Positions 16,424-22,906 of a DNA stretch of 33,857 bases are shown one piece after another. Position numbers and translations under genes: made by a program. The stretch covers positions 1 through 33,857 of the IMG/VR virus record IMGVR_UViG_3300027983_001643, one strand, 5' to 3'. Each line of letters opens with the position of its first letter. The first letter of the stretch is position 1. This DNA is from a virus. The notes under the pieces are model-generated. The model worked only from the letters and a program-made list of their open reading frames with translations. It had not been told where the DNA came from and did no database searches.

Positions 16424-17080
16424 TTAATTCTTATGACCTCTAACTTCGGTCACGTGGACCATATAATTAACCCAGCTTGGATGGTGAGCAACTGTTTGCG
16501 TAGCACTCAAAGGCGTTCCTTTCGGAGCCGTTGGCTTTCGGAGCAGTCTTAGACCAGCCTGTTGCGGAGTTCTGTCAGCCTTCTCAGAATTGATTTTCAC
16601 ACGAGACCACACCATGTTTTCGAAGGTGCTTTTTCCACCTTGGGCCACAGGAACTACGTGGTCGATGTTACCTTCTTTCCAAGTCAGCAAATCTCCTGAG
16701 TATTGGCAGATGCCACCGTCACGGCGGCGGATTGCCTCTTTGGTCGGCTTTGGCGTGATCATTGGCATCTTAGAATAGCTTGGTTGTAGAAGGATCCGTG
16801 GAGCACGAATTGACTTACTACCCGTGTGAACAACCAAATCGTATGAACGAATTGGAAGATTCACCCAAGCATCCCAACTCACAGGGCAAGAATAAACTTC
16901 GGTGGACCAATCCACATTTCCATCAGCATCTACAACAAACTCTTGGTCAAAAGCCAGAGCTGGTGGGTTATTGCCTTTGAGTCCGCCGTTCATAGCGACG
17001 AAAGCCTCCTTGACGTTTTTTGGCGTGATGGGTTGCCAATTAGCGTTTAGGACCAATACAGGTTGATTTAGAACATCCAT
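16424..17080 (-). CDS. HNH endonuclease family protein
   Basis: The 218-residue protein carries an HNH motif in its middle: GNIDHVVPVAQGGKSTFENM with Asp140-His141 and Asn155, then a WSRVKINSEKADRT segment. The N-terminal part (MDVLNQPVLVLNANWQPI) is of a type shared by many phage and bacterial HNH proteins rather than typical homing enzymes. The usual two CxxC zinc pairs are absent; one Cys (125) precedes the motif. It has its own terminator and so may be a separate transcription unit. Confidence 0.75.
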   Translation of the reverse strand: MDVLNQPVLVLNANWQPITPKNVKEAFVAMNGGLKGNNPPALAFDQEFVVDADGNVDWSTEVYSCPVSWDAWVNLPIRSYDLVVHTGSKSIRAPRILLQPSYSKMPMITPKPTKEAIRRRDGGICQYSGDLLTWKEGNIDHVVPVAQGGKSTFENMVWSRVKINSEKADRTPQQAGLRLLRKPTAPKGTPLSATQTVAHHPSWVNYMVHVTEVRGHKN

Positions 17081-17102
17081 TGTTGTAGTAATTTATATCA
17101 CT

Positions 17103-17128
17103 TTGACACTTTTTTTAAGAAGTGTCAA
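17103..17128. repeat. Inverted repeat upstream of the HNH gene
   Basis: TTGACACTT and AAGTGTCAA form a 9-bp palindrome with a short AT spacer, 23 bases before the HNH start. It could be an operator or a weak terminator. The minus-strand half also holds a TTGACA. Confidence 0.4.
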
Positions 17129-17202
17129 GAAATAGTTTTGTTTTTGTGTTGAATTTTAACTAGCTGATTGCCAGTCTGTAGAGTAGCTACACCTACTCTA
17201 AA

Positions 17203-17213
17203 CAATAAATATA
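17203..17213 (-). promoter_or_regulatory. TATATTTATT promoter-like element
   Basis: The minus strand reads GTATATTTATT about 125 bases before the HNH start. Between it and the gene (17129-17202) I see no gene. Confidence 0.25.
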
Positions 17214-17251
17214 CACAAATTTGCGTTTCCGTCAATAATCCATCCCACATT

Positions 17252-17788
17252 TTAACTCTTCCAATTGGAAGCAGTCGTGAGTTGTGGATTCTTTTCATAA
17301 ATATACTTTTTAGTGGTATCAAGTAAGGCCAACACTTTATCAATGTTGGGAACCGCCGTCATGGTGATGCCGGGGACATAACCAAGCATCTGTTGACAGA
17401 GTTTTTCCTCGGTATCATCATGCATGACTGTGTGGTTGCCATCGGTGGCAGTGATTATTTTAATTCCCTTTTGGAGAATGATACGCAGGCAGTTGTGGCA
17501 TGGACGACCCGTAACATACATGGTGGCACCAACCAAGTCCTGAGAACTGCCGTTGTATGCAATGACACAATTTTCCTCGGCATGCAGAATATGTGCGTAT
17601 TTAGCAGGACGTTCAAGTGGAACTTGAGTATCGTCGGCCCCTTTGATTGGGCCATTATATCCTGTGCTTAAAATACGCTTGTCGGCCGAAACCAACACCG
17701 CACCACATTTTGTAGATGGGTCAGGTGAGCGTTGGGCCACTAGATAGCACATGGTCAAGAAGTAATCGTCGTAACTTATTTTATCCAT
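17252..17788 (-). CDS. dCMP deaminase
   Basis: This 178-residue deoxycytidylate deaminase has zinc site His69-Ala-Glu71 (ILHAEEN) and Pro96-Cys97-x2-Cys100 (GRPCHNC), with Glu71 as the proton shuttle. An AQRSPDPSTKCGAVLVSAD segment at about 18-36 binds the nucleotide. It makes dUMP for thymidylate synthesis. Phage versions are common near nucleotide kinases, as here. Confidence 0.9.
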   Translation of the reverse strand: MDKISYDDYFLTMCYLVAQRSPDPSTKCGAVLVSADKRILSTGYNGPIKGADDTQVPLERPAKYAHILHAEENCVIAYNGSSQDLVGATMYVTGRPCHNCLRIILQKGIKIITATDGNHTVMHDDTEEKLCQQMLGYVPGITMTAVPNIDKVLALLDTTKKYIYEKNPQLTTASNWKS

Positions 17789-17799
17789 AAAATGAAAGA

Positions 17800-17827
17800 C
17801 CCTGTGATTTTTAGGCCATCAGGGTCG
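17800..17827 (-). terminator. Hairpin terminator after the small basic gene
   Basis: GACCCTG pairs with CAGGGTC on the minus strand, followed by TTTCATTTT. It lies about 30 bases after the stop at 17856, just before the dCMP deaminase start. Confidence 0.6.
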
Positions 17828-17855
17828 ATTGAAACTAAAAGTTCAGCCGGAAATA

Positions 17856-18068
17856 TTAGGCGAGAACCTTGCGAAGAGCTACGATAGCCTTACCATCAAG
17901 TTGAACGCGTGAACGTTCACCGGTCTGAGGATTGACCCCGGAAAGGTTCAGGTGGCTCGATTGACTCTTTACGCCAGCTACTGGTCGTGAAAAATAAATC
18001 TCGTAGTTCGTATTCTTGATGAAGGTAGAAACCTTCTTACCGTTGTGTGTTGTCTTTGTCTTTGTCAT
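17856..18068 (-). CDS. Small basic hypothetical protein
   Basis: From the ATG at 18068 the protein has 70 residues (MTKTKTTHNGKKVSTFIKNT...). An ATG at 18095 (MGKFKPNKHM) is an alternative; upstream ATGs lie before the expected transcript start. It is basic, with a SRPVAGVKSQSSHLNLSG core and an RVQLDGKAIVALRKVL helix. It might bind nucleic acid. No family is recognised. Confidence 0.6.
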   Translation of the reverse strand: MTKTKTTHNGKKVSTFIKNTNYEIYFSRPVAGVKSQSSHLNLSGVNPQTGERSRVQLDGKAIVALRKVLA

Positions 18069-18114
18069 ATGTTTGTTTGGTTTAAACTTCCCCATTTGAG
18101 GATTTAAGAACATC

Positions 18115-18143
18115 AGTATGTATTTCGTGAGTCGATTTGTCAA
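18115..18143 (-). promoter_or_regulatory. Sigma70-like promoter of the small basic gene
   Basis: On the minus strand TTGACA and CATACT are 17 bases apart; transcription would start near 18108, before the ATGs at 18095 and 18068. Confidence 0.5.
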
Positions 18144-18168
18144 CACTGTTTTGACTATAAGAAAGCAT

Positions 18169-18199
18169 AAAAAATCTCACCTTTTATAGTGAGATTTAA
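18169..18199 (-). terminator. Rho-independent terminator of the tmRNA transcript
   Basis: AAATCTCAC pairs with GTGAGATTT on the minus strand, followed by a T run. It closes the unit holding the tmRNA and the small tRNA-like hairpin. Confidence 0.75.
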
Positions 18200-18203
18200 T
18201 ATT

Positions 18204-18254
18204 TGGTGGAGCCGACGGGATTTGATATATTACCGATTTCTTTTCGACTCCACT
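18204..18254 (-). ncRNA. tRNA-like minihelix ending in CCA
   Basis: The minus strand holds a 51-base element. GTGGAGTCGA pairs with TCGGCTCCAC (10 bp, one G-T) around a 28-base loop, and it ends with an encoded CCA. The 3' side, AAATCCCGTCGGCTCCACCA, is exactly what the last part of a tRNA looks like, but there is no D or anticodon arm. It lies between the tmRNA and its terminator. It may be a decayed tRNA or a CCA-ended minihelix that attracts tRNA-processing enzymes. Function is unknown. Confidence 0.5.
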
Positions 18255-18345
18255 ACTTGTAGATATGAAAACAACAACTGTAAAATGTGAATGCTCTTGG
18301 CGTTACTCAAACGCAACCAACGTGAAGGTGGCATTCTCTGCGTTC

Positions 18346-18744
18346 TGGACCTGGCGGGAGTCGAACCCGCGTGTTTTAAGATTTGCCCATTAGACATTTA
18401 CAAGCATAGTACCGTAGATACAATCGTAATTAGCTGTACGCTTTACGAAGGTTAAGAATCTTGTAACTTTCTCCCCCATTACCGACTCTCATATCTCATA
18501 GGGAACATATCAGCAGATGTTTGACGTTTATTCTACTCTATCTGCGTTGAATAGATAAACGGGCTACCCTTAGGCAGCGACAGCGTAAGCGCTGTTCACG
18601 TTCTTACGAACGAGGGACAGAACTGTGAGCTTTGCTAGATTTCTCTTTGCATTTATGTTTTTGTAATCAGGATTATGCAGGATGTTTACCACCTGCGCTT
18701 GCGTTCTAAGTTCAACTCATAAAGTCGAATCCAAGAACAGGCCC
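18346..18744 (-). ncRNA. ssrA: Phage-encoded tmRNA
   Basis: The one-piece tmRNA is about 399 bases long. The 5' end GGGCCTG pairs with CAGGTCC at the 3' end (7 bp, one G-T). The hallmark GGATTCGAC lies at 18732-18724, and the T arm GCGGG-TTCGACT-CCCGC closes the tRNA-like domain. CCA is not encoded. An internal frame from GCA at 18650 to TAA at 18570 encodes a tag of up to 26 residues ending NSAYAVAA, which matches the degradation-signal type of ssrA tags. tmRNA with SmpB frees stalled ribosomes and tags the product for proteolysis. No smpB gene is visible here, so the host protein is probably used. Confidence 0.92.
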
Positions 18745-18947
18745 ATAAAAAGAAAGTGTGTGGGCTGGTAGCGATTGCCAGCTTCGATGCTATTTATCGG
18801 ATAGCATATCCTATCCCTACGTGTTCGGCTATTTTAAACAAGAATAAAATCTTGATGCCTACTTTGTATCGAGGGACTGACCATTTTTTCATGAAATACG
18901 GTCTTTTAATATCCACACATTTCTAAAATTGTTTATCAAAGAACTAT
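18745..18947 (-). other. Gene-free leader upstream of the tmRNA
   Basis: No ORF or recognisable RNA. The minus strand has short hairpins (GCTGG/CCAGC, and ATGCTA/TAGCAT) between the TATATTTATA element and the tmRNA, so it may be a structured precursor that is trimmed off. Confidence 0.3.
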
Positions 18948-18960
18948 CTATAAATATATA
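18948..18960 (-). promoter_or_regulatory. TATATTTATAG promoter-like element before the tmRNA unit
   Basis: The minus strand reads TATATATTTATAG about 205 bases before the tmRNA 5' end. It matches the copies placed before protein genes. Confidence 0.4.
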
Positions 18961-18992
18961 CCATTATTCTAATATGTCAACAAATTTGATCA

Positions 18993-19021
18993 AAAAAGAG
19001 GAGGGTTATTTCAACCCTCCC
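18993..19021 (-). terminator. Strong rho-independent terminator
   Basis: GGAGGGTT pairs with AACCCTCC on the minus strand, followed by CTCTTTTTT. It follows the small Cys-rich gene. Confidence 0.8.
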
Positions 19022-19037
19022 CGTTTTGTTTTCTATT

Positions 19038-19169
19038 TTATTTTTTGCTACACTTGCAATTGTAATCACACTTGCAATCACAACTGAAGTCATATCCTTG
19101 GTATGTCATGAGTCCAATAGCGGCCACAACAAACCAAGAAACTAGCATGGTCAATATATCAGTGATCAT
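19038..19169 (-). CDS. Cys-rich small membrane protein (43 aa)
   Basis: The start is at 19169 with AAGGAT six bases upstream; the stop TAA is at 19038. One membrane segment (ILTMLVSWFVVAAIGLM) is followed by a short tail, CDCKCDYNCKCSKK, with five alternating cysteines that could bind metal or form disulfides. A promoter-like element upstream and a strong terminator downstream frame it as its own transcription unit, which supports expression despite the size. Function unknown. Confidence 0.65.
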   Translation of the reverse strand: MITDILTMLVSWFVVAAIGLMTYQGYDFSCDCKCDYNCKCSKK

Positions 19170-19223
19170 GTTATCCTTACTTTAGAGTCCTAGACCCGTG
19201 GGTTGAAGAACTATTAAGAACAA

Positions 19224-19235
19224 CTATAAATATAC
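19224..19235 (-). promoter_or_regulatory. TATATTTATAG promoter-like element
   Basis: The minus strand reads GTATATTTATAG 55 bases before the 43-residue gene. No other gene separates them. 19236-19358 holds no convincing gene, only a palindrome at 19335-19357. Confidence 0.45.
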
Positions 19236-19334
19236 ACTACTTTGGGTATCAGTCAACTATTATTTACTTAAAATAAGTGCCCGATTGTCGTCAGTTTTCT
19301 TTTCAATATCCTGCATCAATTTACCGGCTGTTCA

Positions 19335-19357
19335 TTTTTGACAAAAATCTTGTCAAA
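19335..19357. repeat. Perfect palindrome after the 218-residue gene
   Basis: TTTTGACAA and TTGTCAAAA form a 9-bp stem with a five-base loop directly after the stop at 19359. There is no separate T run, so it may be a terminator or a protein site. Confidence 0.45.
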
Positions 19358-19358
19358 A

Positions 19359-20015
19359 TTACTCTTTGTGAGTTGAAAAACCAACCTTCTTTAGAAAGTC
19401 GCGGGTGATTACTTCTTTACGATCAACGAACGATGGGTTTGTTTTAAAATATTCAGTCAATAGTTCTAACATATCAGACTTTGAAGCGTTTCCCTCAGAC
19501 AGGCCGATTTTTTTACAAATTCCAACAAGTTCGTCGGCGGGGTCCAATCTAATAGCCTCTAGCAATTTCTTTTTTTCCAGTATCGCTTTACGGTCATTCT
19601 TTTTTTCAATTTTCTTCACCGTCTTATGTTCTGTCACAACTTCTTTTTTAATCTCTTTTTGTATAGGCTGAGCCACGACTACTTCAAGTATTGGCTTATC
19701 AGAAATTGTCTGCTCTTGGACTACCACTTTCATGGAAGTGTGTTCTTCCACGATAAAATCTGACTCCCAAGGTTTGAAATAGATATCTTCTACAATAATT
19801 TCCAAATACATCTTACCAGTGGTATTTTCGTCCAAGATACCCTTCAATTTTTTAATGGGGATTGAACATTTTTGATTTTCGATTGCCCCTTTAAACACCA
19901 AGTTCAAATCTCCCGATTCCACTATGAGTCTTGCGGTTGAATTTTTTAATGACGCATTTTTAACTGAAACGTCAGCGGTGAAATGTTCGTTTTTATCTGT
20001 GAAGAGTTTGTACAT
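19359..20015 (-). CDS. Hypothetical protein with beta-rich N-terminus and helical C-terminus
   Basis: The 218 residues fall into three parts: a beta-strand-rich first 95 residues, a charged linker (about 105-150, EIKKEVVTEHKTVKKIEKK) and a helical end (ELVGICKKIGLSEGNASKSD). The pattern is of a type seen in large T4-like phages, but I cannot name the family. It lies two bases after the next upstream gene. Confidence 0.6.
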   Translation of the reverse strand: MYKLFTDKNEHFTADVSVKNASLKNSTARLIVESGDLNLVFKGAIENQKCSIPIKKLKGILDENTTGKMYLEIIVEDIYFKPWESDFIVEEHTSMKVVVQEQTISDKPILEVVVAQPIQKEIKKEVVTEHKTVKKIEKKNDRKAILEKKKLLEAIRLDPADELVGICKKIGLSEGNASKSDMLELLTEYFKTNPSFVDRKEVITRDFLKKVGFSTHKE

Positions 20016-20016
20016 A

Positions 20017-20349
20017 TTATTCGGTTGGTTGGATTGTCACTTCAATTGGAGCGAGCATTGTATCTTGTGAAATTGTCATTCTATCTAATGTAAAGTGTAT
20101 GTCGTCAACTTGGTCAGCACCCTTTGTTTGAACAAAATGTACCCAACCGATTATACAAGTGAGTTCGATTTTCTTTTTCTTCTTCTTTTGGTTGATTGCC
20201 CAGGCATTCCAAAGAGTCTGATTCTGAGACGGGTCAAGTGCGCCATTTCCGTCTGTAGGTGCATCTTCATACCAAGCCTCACTCCACAACTGAGACGCGG
20301 ATTTCCAAATAGACGTTATTGATTTCCATGGAATGTAGATGCGACTCAT
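20017..20349 (-). CDS. Hypothetical protein (110 aa)
   Basis: The 110 residues begin MSRIYIPWKSITSIWKSASQ, with many Trp residues in the first half, then a KKKKKK run and a beta-rich end. It could be a small structural or tail-associated protein. No family is recognised. A TATATTTATA element sits 6-17 bases before the ATG with no ribosome-binding site, suggesting a leaderless message. Confidence 0.6.
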   Translation of the reverse strand: MSRIYIPWKSITSIWKSASQLWSEAWYEDAPTDGNGALDPSQNQTLWNAWAINQKKKKKKIELTCIIGWVHFVQTKGADQVDDIHFTLDRMTISQDTMLAPIEVTIQPTE

Positions 20350-20354
20350 AGGTT

Positions 20355-20366
20355 CTTATAAATATA
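20355..20366 (-). promoter_or_regulatory. TATATTTATAAG element abutting a start codon
   Basis: The minus strand reads TATATTTATAAG, ending six bases before the ATG at 20349. Confidence 0.5.
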
Positions 20367-20420
20367 ATCTCATTCGTAAAATACGTTTTTTTGTTTATAT
20401 ACGTGTTTGGCGAAAGGCAT

Positions 20421-20451
20421 AAAAAAAGAGCGAAGAATTCAATCTTCGCTC
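20421..20451 (-). terminator. Strong rho-independent terminator ending the RNA island
   Basis: GAGCGAAGA pairs with TCTTCGCTC on the minus strand, followed by seven T. It separates the tRNA region from the genes below 20350. Confidence 0.85.
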
Positions 20452-20505
20452 CCACTTTCCTAATTTTACGATGTATGGTTTTTAGCTAACCTAGCTTGGT
20501 TCTTA

Positions 20506-20654
20506 ACCATATCCTCTTTAATACAACTATCAAGCGGTGAGGCGTTCGGAAGAGTAGCAGAGCAATCTGCGAGGGATACGAAGTCTATGAAACGCGGAAA
20601 ATCCTCTGTCACAGACAGAGAAGCCGTCCCTTCTTTAGAGGGACGGTAATTCAC
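20506..20654 (+). mobile_element. Solo right end of an IS605-type TnpB element, with tnpB 3' remnant
   Basis: The right-end hairpin 20620-20654 (GAAGCCGTCCC...GGGACGGTAATTCAC) matches the ends at 30341-30375 and 33731-33765. Just upstream, in the tnpB frame, the DNA reads TKSMKRGKSS...EAVPSLEGR and then TAA, like the C-terminus of the complete TnpB (SMKRKKSN...ADSSLEGR). No left end or catalytic domain is attached. Because IS605 guide RNAs come from this part, it may be a solo guide-RNA (omega RNA) unit or just a remnant. Confidence 0.6.
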
Positions 20655-20701
20655 GTGATATTTTTCTTCTAGTAATTTTAGTTGACCAGTTGGAAACATG
20701 T

Positions 20702-20774
20702 TGGGTGCAGGAGAAAGAGTCGAACTTCATCTCCACATTATGAGCGTGGCGTGCTACCATTACACCATCCTGCA
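20702..20774 (-). tRNA. tRNA with CAT anticodon (Met/fMet/Ile2)
   Basis: The acceptor TGCAGGA/TCCTGCA is complete with encoded CCA. The anticodon loop is CTCATAA and the T loop TTCGACT. One of three CAT tRNAs in the island. The first base pair U1-A72 is unusual. Confidence 0.85.
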
Positions 20775-20776
20775 GA

Positions 20777-20848
20777 TGGAGCGGTTTTCTCGGAATGACC
20801 GGATCCTATGGACTGGAGGCCCACCGTGCTACAATACACTAAAACCGC
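20777..20848 (-). tRNA. tRNA-like, probably Gly(TCC), with degenerate T arm
   Basis: The acceptor GCGGTTT/AAACCGC, discriminator T and encoded CCA fit tRNA-Gly. The best anticodon-arm fold gives TCC, but position 33 is C and the T arm (CGG TCATT CCG) is short. A Trp(CCA) reading is a weaker alternative. It may be decaying. Confidence 0.5.
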
Positions 20849-21179
20849 ATATTTGAAGTTAATCCACCCTTTTAACTTGGGGGTGTCGCAATGTCTGATG
20901 GTTTGGACAGTCTTTTCCAAATCCTGCGTTCTCGCTAAATTACTTTCCTTTTGGCCAGAATGATCGATTCTGTAAGCCTACCGGGTTTTCACGACATAAT
21001 CTTGAACTGAACTAACTTCAAAGTGTTAAAGAACATCACCAACTATACACACTATCAGTTGGTTGTCAAACATTTCTTTTTAGAATTGGGGAAATTAATT
21101 GGGACAGGATTTACATTTACTAGGTCATGATTCCTTGGTATAAGACCTAAATACCGATCATTGTAGCGGTTATCCCAAA
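20849..21179 (-). other. Gap with one uncertain tRNA-like fold
   Basis: No protein gene is visible. At 21100-21177 the minus strand can pair TGGGATA with TGTCCCA (7 bp), but the T arm is not canonical and the anticodon arm has two rival folds. The rest (20849-21099) shows only a short T-arm-like hairpin (CAGAA/TTCTG) near 20960. Confidence 0.35.
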
Positions 21180-21270
21180 TGGCGGAAGACTGAGCAATCG
21201 AAGCCCACTCGGCTTTCACCGAGCAATCTGTTTTCGAAACAGTTCCAAGACCCTGCTTGGTTAATCTTCC
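21180..21270 (-). tRNA. tRNA-Ser(CGA)
   Basis: Acceptor GGAAGAT/GTCTTCC, discriminator G, encoded CCA, anticodon loop TTCGAAA and a long variable arm (GCTCGG...CCGAGT). It reads UCG. Confidence 0.93.
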
Positions 21271-21321
21271 AATGCGGAGAATCATCCGTCGGAGGATGGC
21301 CTTCCCTCCTTAGAATGAGCC

Positions 21322-21471
21322 TCACCGATAATATCTTTCATCATCAACCTCATTCGCTTGTACTATTTTTTTTAACTCTGAGAACATGTCCAAGTCATTT
21401 TCACAAAAAATTCCTTTTTTATATACCGTGTTCCAATCAATTTCACATAGAATCAGGGCTAACGCATTCAT
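21322..21471 (-). CDS. Small ORF downstream of a transposon-end scar (49 aa)
   Basis: A 49-residue frame starts inside the inserted left-end hairpin (ATGAATGCG) and ends TGA at 21322, reading LALILCEIDWNTVYKKGIF. Its C-terminal part looks like real protein. The start is supplied by the insertion, so it is probably the rear half of a gene disrupted at 21465-21500. Confidence 0.4.
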   Translation of the reverse strand: MNALALILCEIDWNTVYKKGIFCENDLDMFSELKKIVQANEVDDERYYR

Positions 21472-21507
21472 CCCACCGACTAAAGATCGGTGGGCTTTCT
21501 GCTAACG
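21458..21507 (-). mobile_element. 36-base IS605 left-end insertion flanked by 7-bp direct repeats
   Basis: GCTAACG occurs at 21458-21464 and 21501-21507. Between them, 35 of the 36 bases are identical in reverse complement to the left end of the complete TnpB element at 28985-29019 (hairpin CCCACCGA...TCGGTGGG). No tnpB or right end is attached. Confidence 0.75.
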
Positions 21508-21572
21508 GAGTCGTAAAGAGCATTTGATTTTTCTCCAAATATTTGTTTTAATAATTTTTCTTCGTCATTCAT
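21480..21572 (-). pseudogene. Front fragment of a small gene cut by the left-end insertion (30 aa)
   Basis: A frame from 21572 reads MNDEEKLLKQIFGEKSNALY and then DSVSRKPTDL to a TAG supplied by the inserted hairpin. It starts two bases after the tRNA-Arg 3' end. With 21322-21471 it probably formed one gene, but simple removal of the 43-base unit does not restore the frame. Confidence 0.45.
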
Positions 21573-21574
21573 AG

Positions 21575-21649
21575 TGGTAGACCCGCTGGGAATCGAACCC
21601 AGAACTTTGCGTTCGAAGCGCAAGGTGATATCCGTTTCACCACAGGTCC
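21575..21649 (-). tRNA. tRNA-Arg(TCG)
   Basis: Acceptor GGACCTG/CGGGTCT, discriminator A, encoded CCA, anticodon arm TTGCG-CTTCGAA-CGCAA, T arm CTGGG-TTCGATT-CCCAG. It reads CGA. Confidence 0.93.
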
Positions 21650-21651
21650 AC

Positions 21652-21682
21652 AAAAAATCCCACACCTTTTGGTATGGGATTT
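21652..21682 (-). terminator. Terminator after the proline-rich membrane gene
   Basis: AAATCCCA pairs with TGGGATTT on the minus strand, followed by TTTTTT. It lies between the gene at 21706-22020 and tRNA-Arg. Confidence 0.75.
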
Positions 21683-21705
21683 GAGAATTAAACTTGAATA
21701 GTCAA

Positions 21706-22020
21706 TTACAGTTTGTTGATGATACCATAATTACCGTCGATTGGCATACCGTCTTGTGCGATGATGCGGATTGAAGGAGGTGTGATGATATCAGTGACTT
21801 GCTGACCAGCTGCGTTATAATAGGTGACATCACCTTGGACTCCGCCCGGTGAGAACACGTCATAAACTGATGTGCCGCCCGTCGGTGTTGGTGCTGGACC
21901 CGGAGGAACGAATGGACCCGGTGTTGGTGTTGTTGCTTCTGCCTTTTTCATGTTCTTCCAGATGAAGAATGCAACTGCTCCTACTACTAATAGGCCGATG
22001 ACTGTTTGTACGATTTCCAT
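21706..22020 (-). CDS. Small membrane protein with Pro/Thr-rich linker
   Basis: This protein has 104 residues: one membrane segment (VIGLLVVGAVAFFIW), a KNMKK stop-transfer, a Pro/Thr/Gly-rich linker (ATTPTPGPFVPPGPAPTPTG) and a beta-rich end. The layout recalls small anchored structural or envelope-linked phage proteins. It is framed by a terminator and tRNAs. Function unknown. Confidence 0.7.
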   Translation of the reverse strand: MEIVQTVIGLLVVGAVAFFIWKNMKKAEATTPTPGPFVPPGPAPTPTGGTSVYDVFSPGGVQGDVTYYNAAGQQVTDIITPPSIRIIAQDGMPIDGNYGIINKL

Positions 22021-22078
22021 AATGTTTGGTGGGTTAAATTTGAGTTGTCTCTAAGTCTATATATATCACCGAAAAACA

Positions 22079-22265
22079 TTAAAGACGTGAAAAATTGAGT
22101 TTTTTGTTATAAACAAAACACTCAATTGGCGAATACCCATCTGGGTCAGTTGTTTCATTACATGGCCACATAATAGTCATGGTTGAAAATTTTTCATACA
22201 ATTTATAGTCTTGTCTATGCTTATCGGTTATTTTTATTGTCTTGCGTTTAGTTGTGTCATATTTT
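22079..22265 (-). other. Possible coding remnant
   Basis: An open minus frame reads YDTTKRKTIKITDKHRQDYK and later PDGYSPIECFVYNKKLNFSRL before TAA, but it has no proper start. A TAGGAG site before an out-of-frame ATG suggests a frameshifted small gene. Confidence 0.3.
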
Positions 22266-22289
22266 CTTACTCCTAGTTTGTGGGTTAAA

Positions 22290-22365
22290 TGGTGGGAAAC
22301 CACGGATTCGAACCGTGAACCTTCTCGGTGTAAACGAGCTGCGCTAACCGTTGCGCCAGTCTCCC
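22290..22365 (-). tRNA. tRNA-Val(TAC)
   Basis: Acceptor GGGAGAC/GTTTCCC, encoded CCA, anticodon loop TTTACAC, T arm CACGG-TTCGAAT-CCGTG. Confidence 0.9.
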
Positions 22366-22436
22366 ATAAAATGACCTCAGCCCAAACGGGTTGAGGGGCT
22401 TGGATGAGGTCTTTCGACACCCTTCCAAGGGATGCG

Positions 22437-22521
22437 TGGTAGGCATGAAGGGACTCAAACCCATATAGGATAGAAGATTTTGAGTCGGACGGTTGTACCA
22501 ACTTGCCTTATCCACATGCCC
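22437..22521 (-). tRNA. tRNA-Leu(CAA)-like
   Basis: Acceptor GGGCATG/CATGCCT (one G-T), encoded CCA, 85 bases, and a T arm with loop TTTGAGT. The anticodon loop reads CTCAAAA (CAA), but the anticodon stem pairs at only about two positions, so identity and function are uncertain. Confidence 0.6.
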
Positions 22522-22526
22522 AGAAG

Positions 22527-22612
22527 TGGTCCTCACAGCCGGAGTCGAACCGGCACGGTATATTTACCAAAGGTTTTTAAGACCTCTGCGGCTACCATTA
22601 CGCCATGTGAGG
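22527..22612 (-). tRNA. tRNA-Leu(TAA)
   Basis: Acceptor CCTCACA/TGTGAGG, discriminator A, encoded CCA, anticodon loop CTTAAAA, variable arm and T loop TTCGACT. It reads UUA. Confidence 0.9.
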
Positions 22613-22692
22613 AGATTGTTTGTTAGATTTTCAGCGAGACTGGATGATGTGCCACACAAGCATCAATGATTATCATCGAATAATCCGGTCGC

Positions 22693-22757
22693 AACTGTCA
22701 CACCAACCTTTATTTAACTTGGCCACTTGTTGCTTTCTGCGATTGGTGTGAGCAGTT
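22693..22757. repeat. Long inverted repeat in a gene-free stretch
   Basis: AACTG-T-CACACCAA faces TTGGTGTG-AG-CAGTT across about 36 bases, giving roughly 13 bp with a bulge. The rest of 22613-22815 shows no gene or recognisable tRNA. Confidence 0.5.
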
Positions 22758-22815
22758 TTCATTGTTATTCATGTTTTATCAGTACCTCAATGCCAGTTAT
22801 CAGGCGAGCGTATAG

Positions 22816-22891
22816 TGGAGCCTTGTGTCAGAATCGAACTGGCCACCGTGTTCTTACCAAGAACCTGTTCCGCCATCAGAACTTACAAGGC
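22816..22891 (-). tRNA. tRNA-Thr(GGT)
   Basis: Acceptor GCCTTGT/ACAAGGC, discriminator T, encoded CCA, anticodon loop TTGGTAA, T loop TTCGATT. Confidence 0.88.
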
Positions 22892-22906
22892 ATATCTATT
22901 ATAAAT

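Noticed and set aside
18745-18947. Additional tRNAs upstream of the tmRNA
   Set aside because: Hairpins are present but no T-arm consensus, acceptor pairing or CCA could be found.
20355-20366. T4 late promoter
   Set aside because: The coding strand has TATTTATA, the reverse complement of the T4 consensus TATAAATA, consistently at every site, so it is a different element.
21100-21177. Ochre suppressor tRNA (TTA anticodon)
   Set aside because: One fold of the anticodon arm gives TTA, but the stem is weak, a rival fold exists and the T arm is not canonical. Too uncertain to call.
22285-22536. Protein-coding ORFs over the tRNA genes
   Set aside because: These frames run through tRNA-Val and tRNA-Leu sequences and show no protein family. 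They are chance openings.
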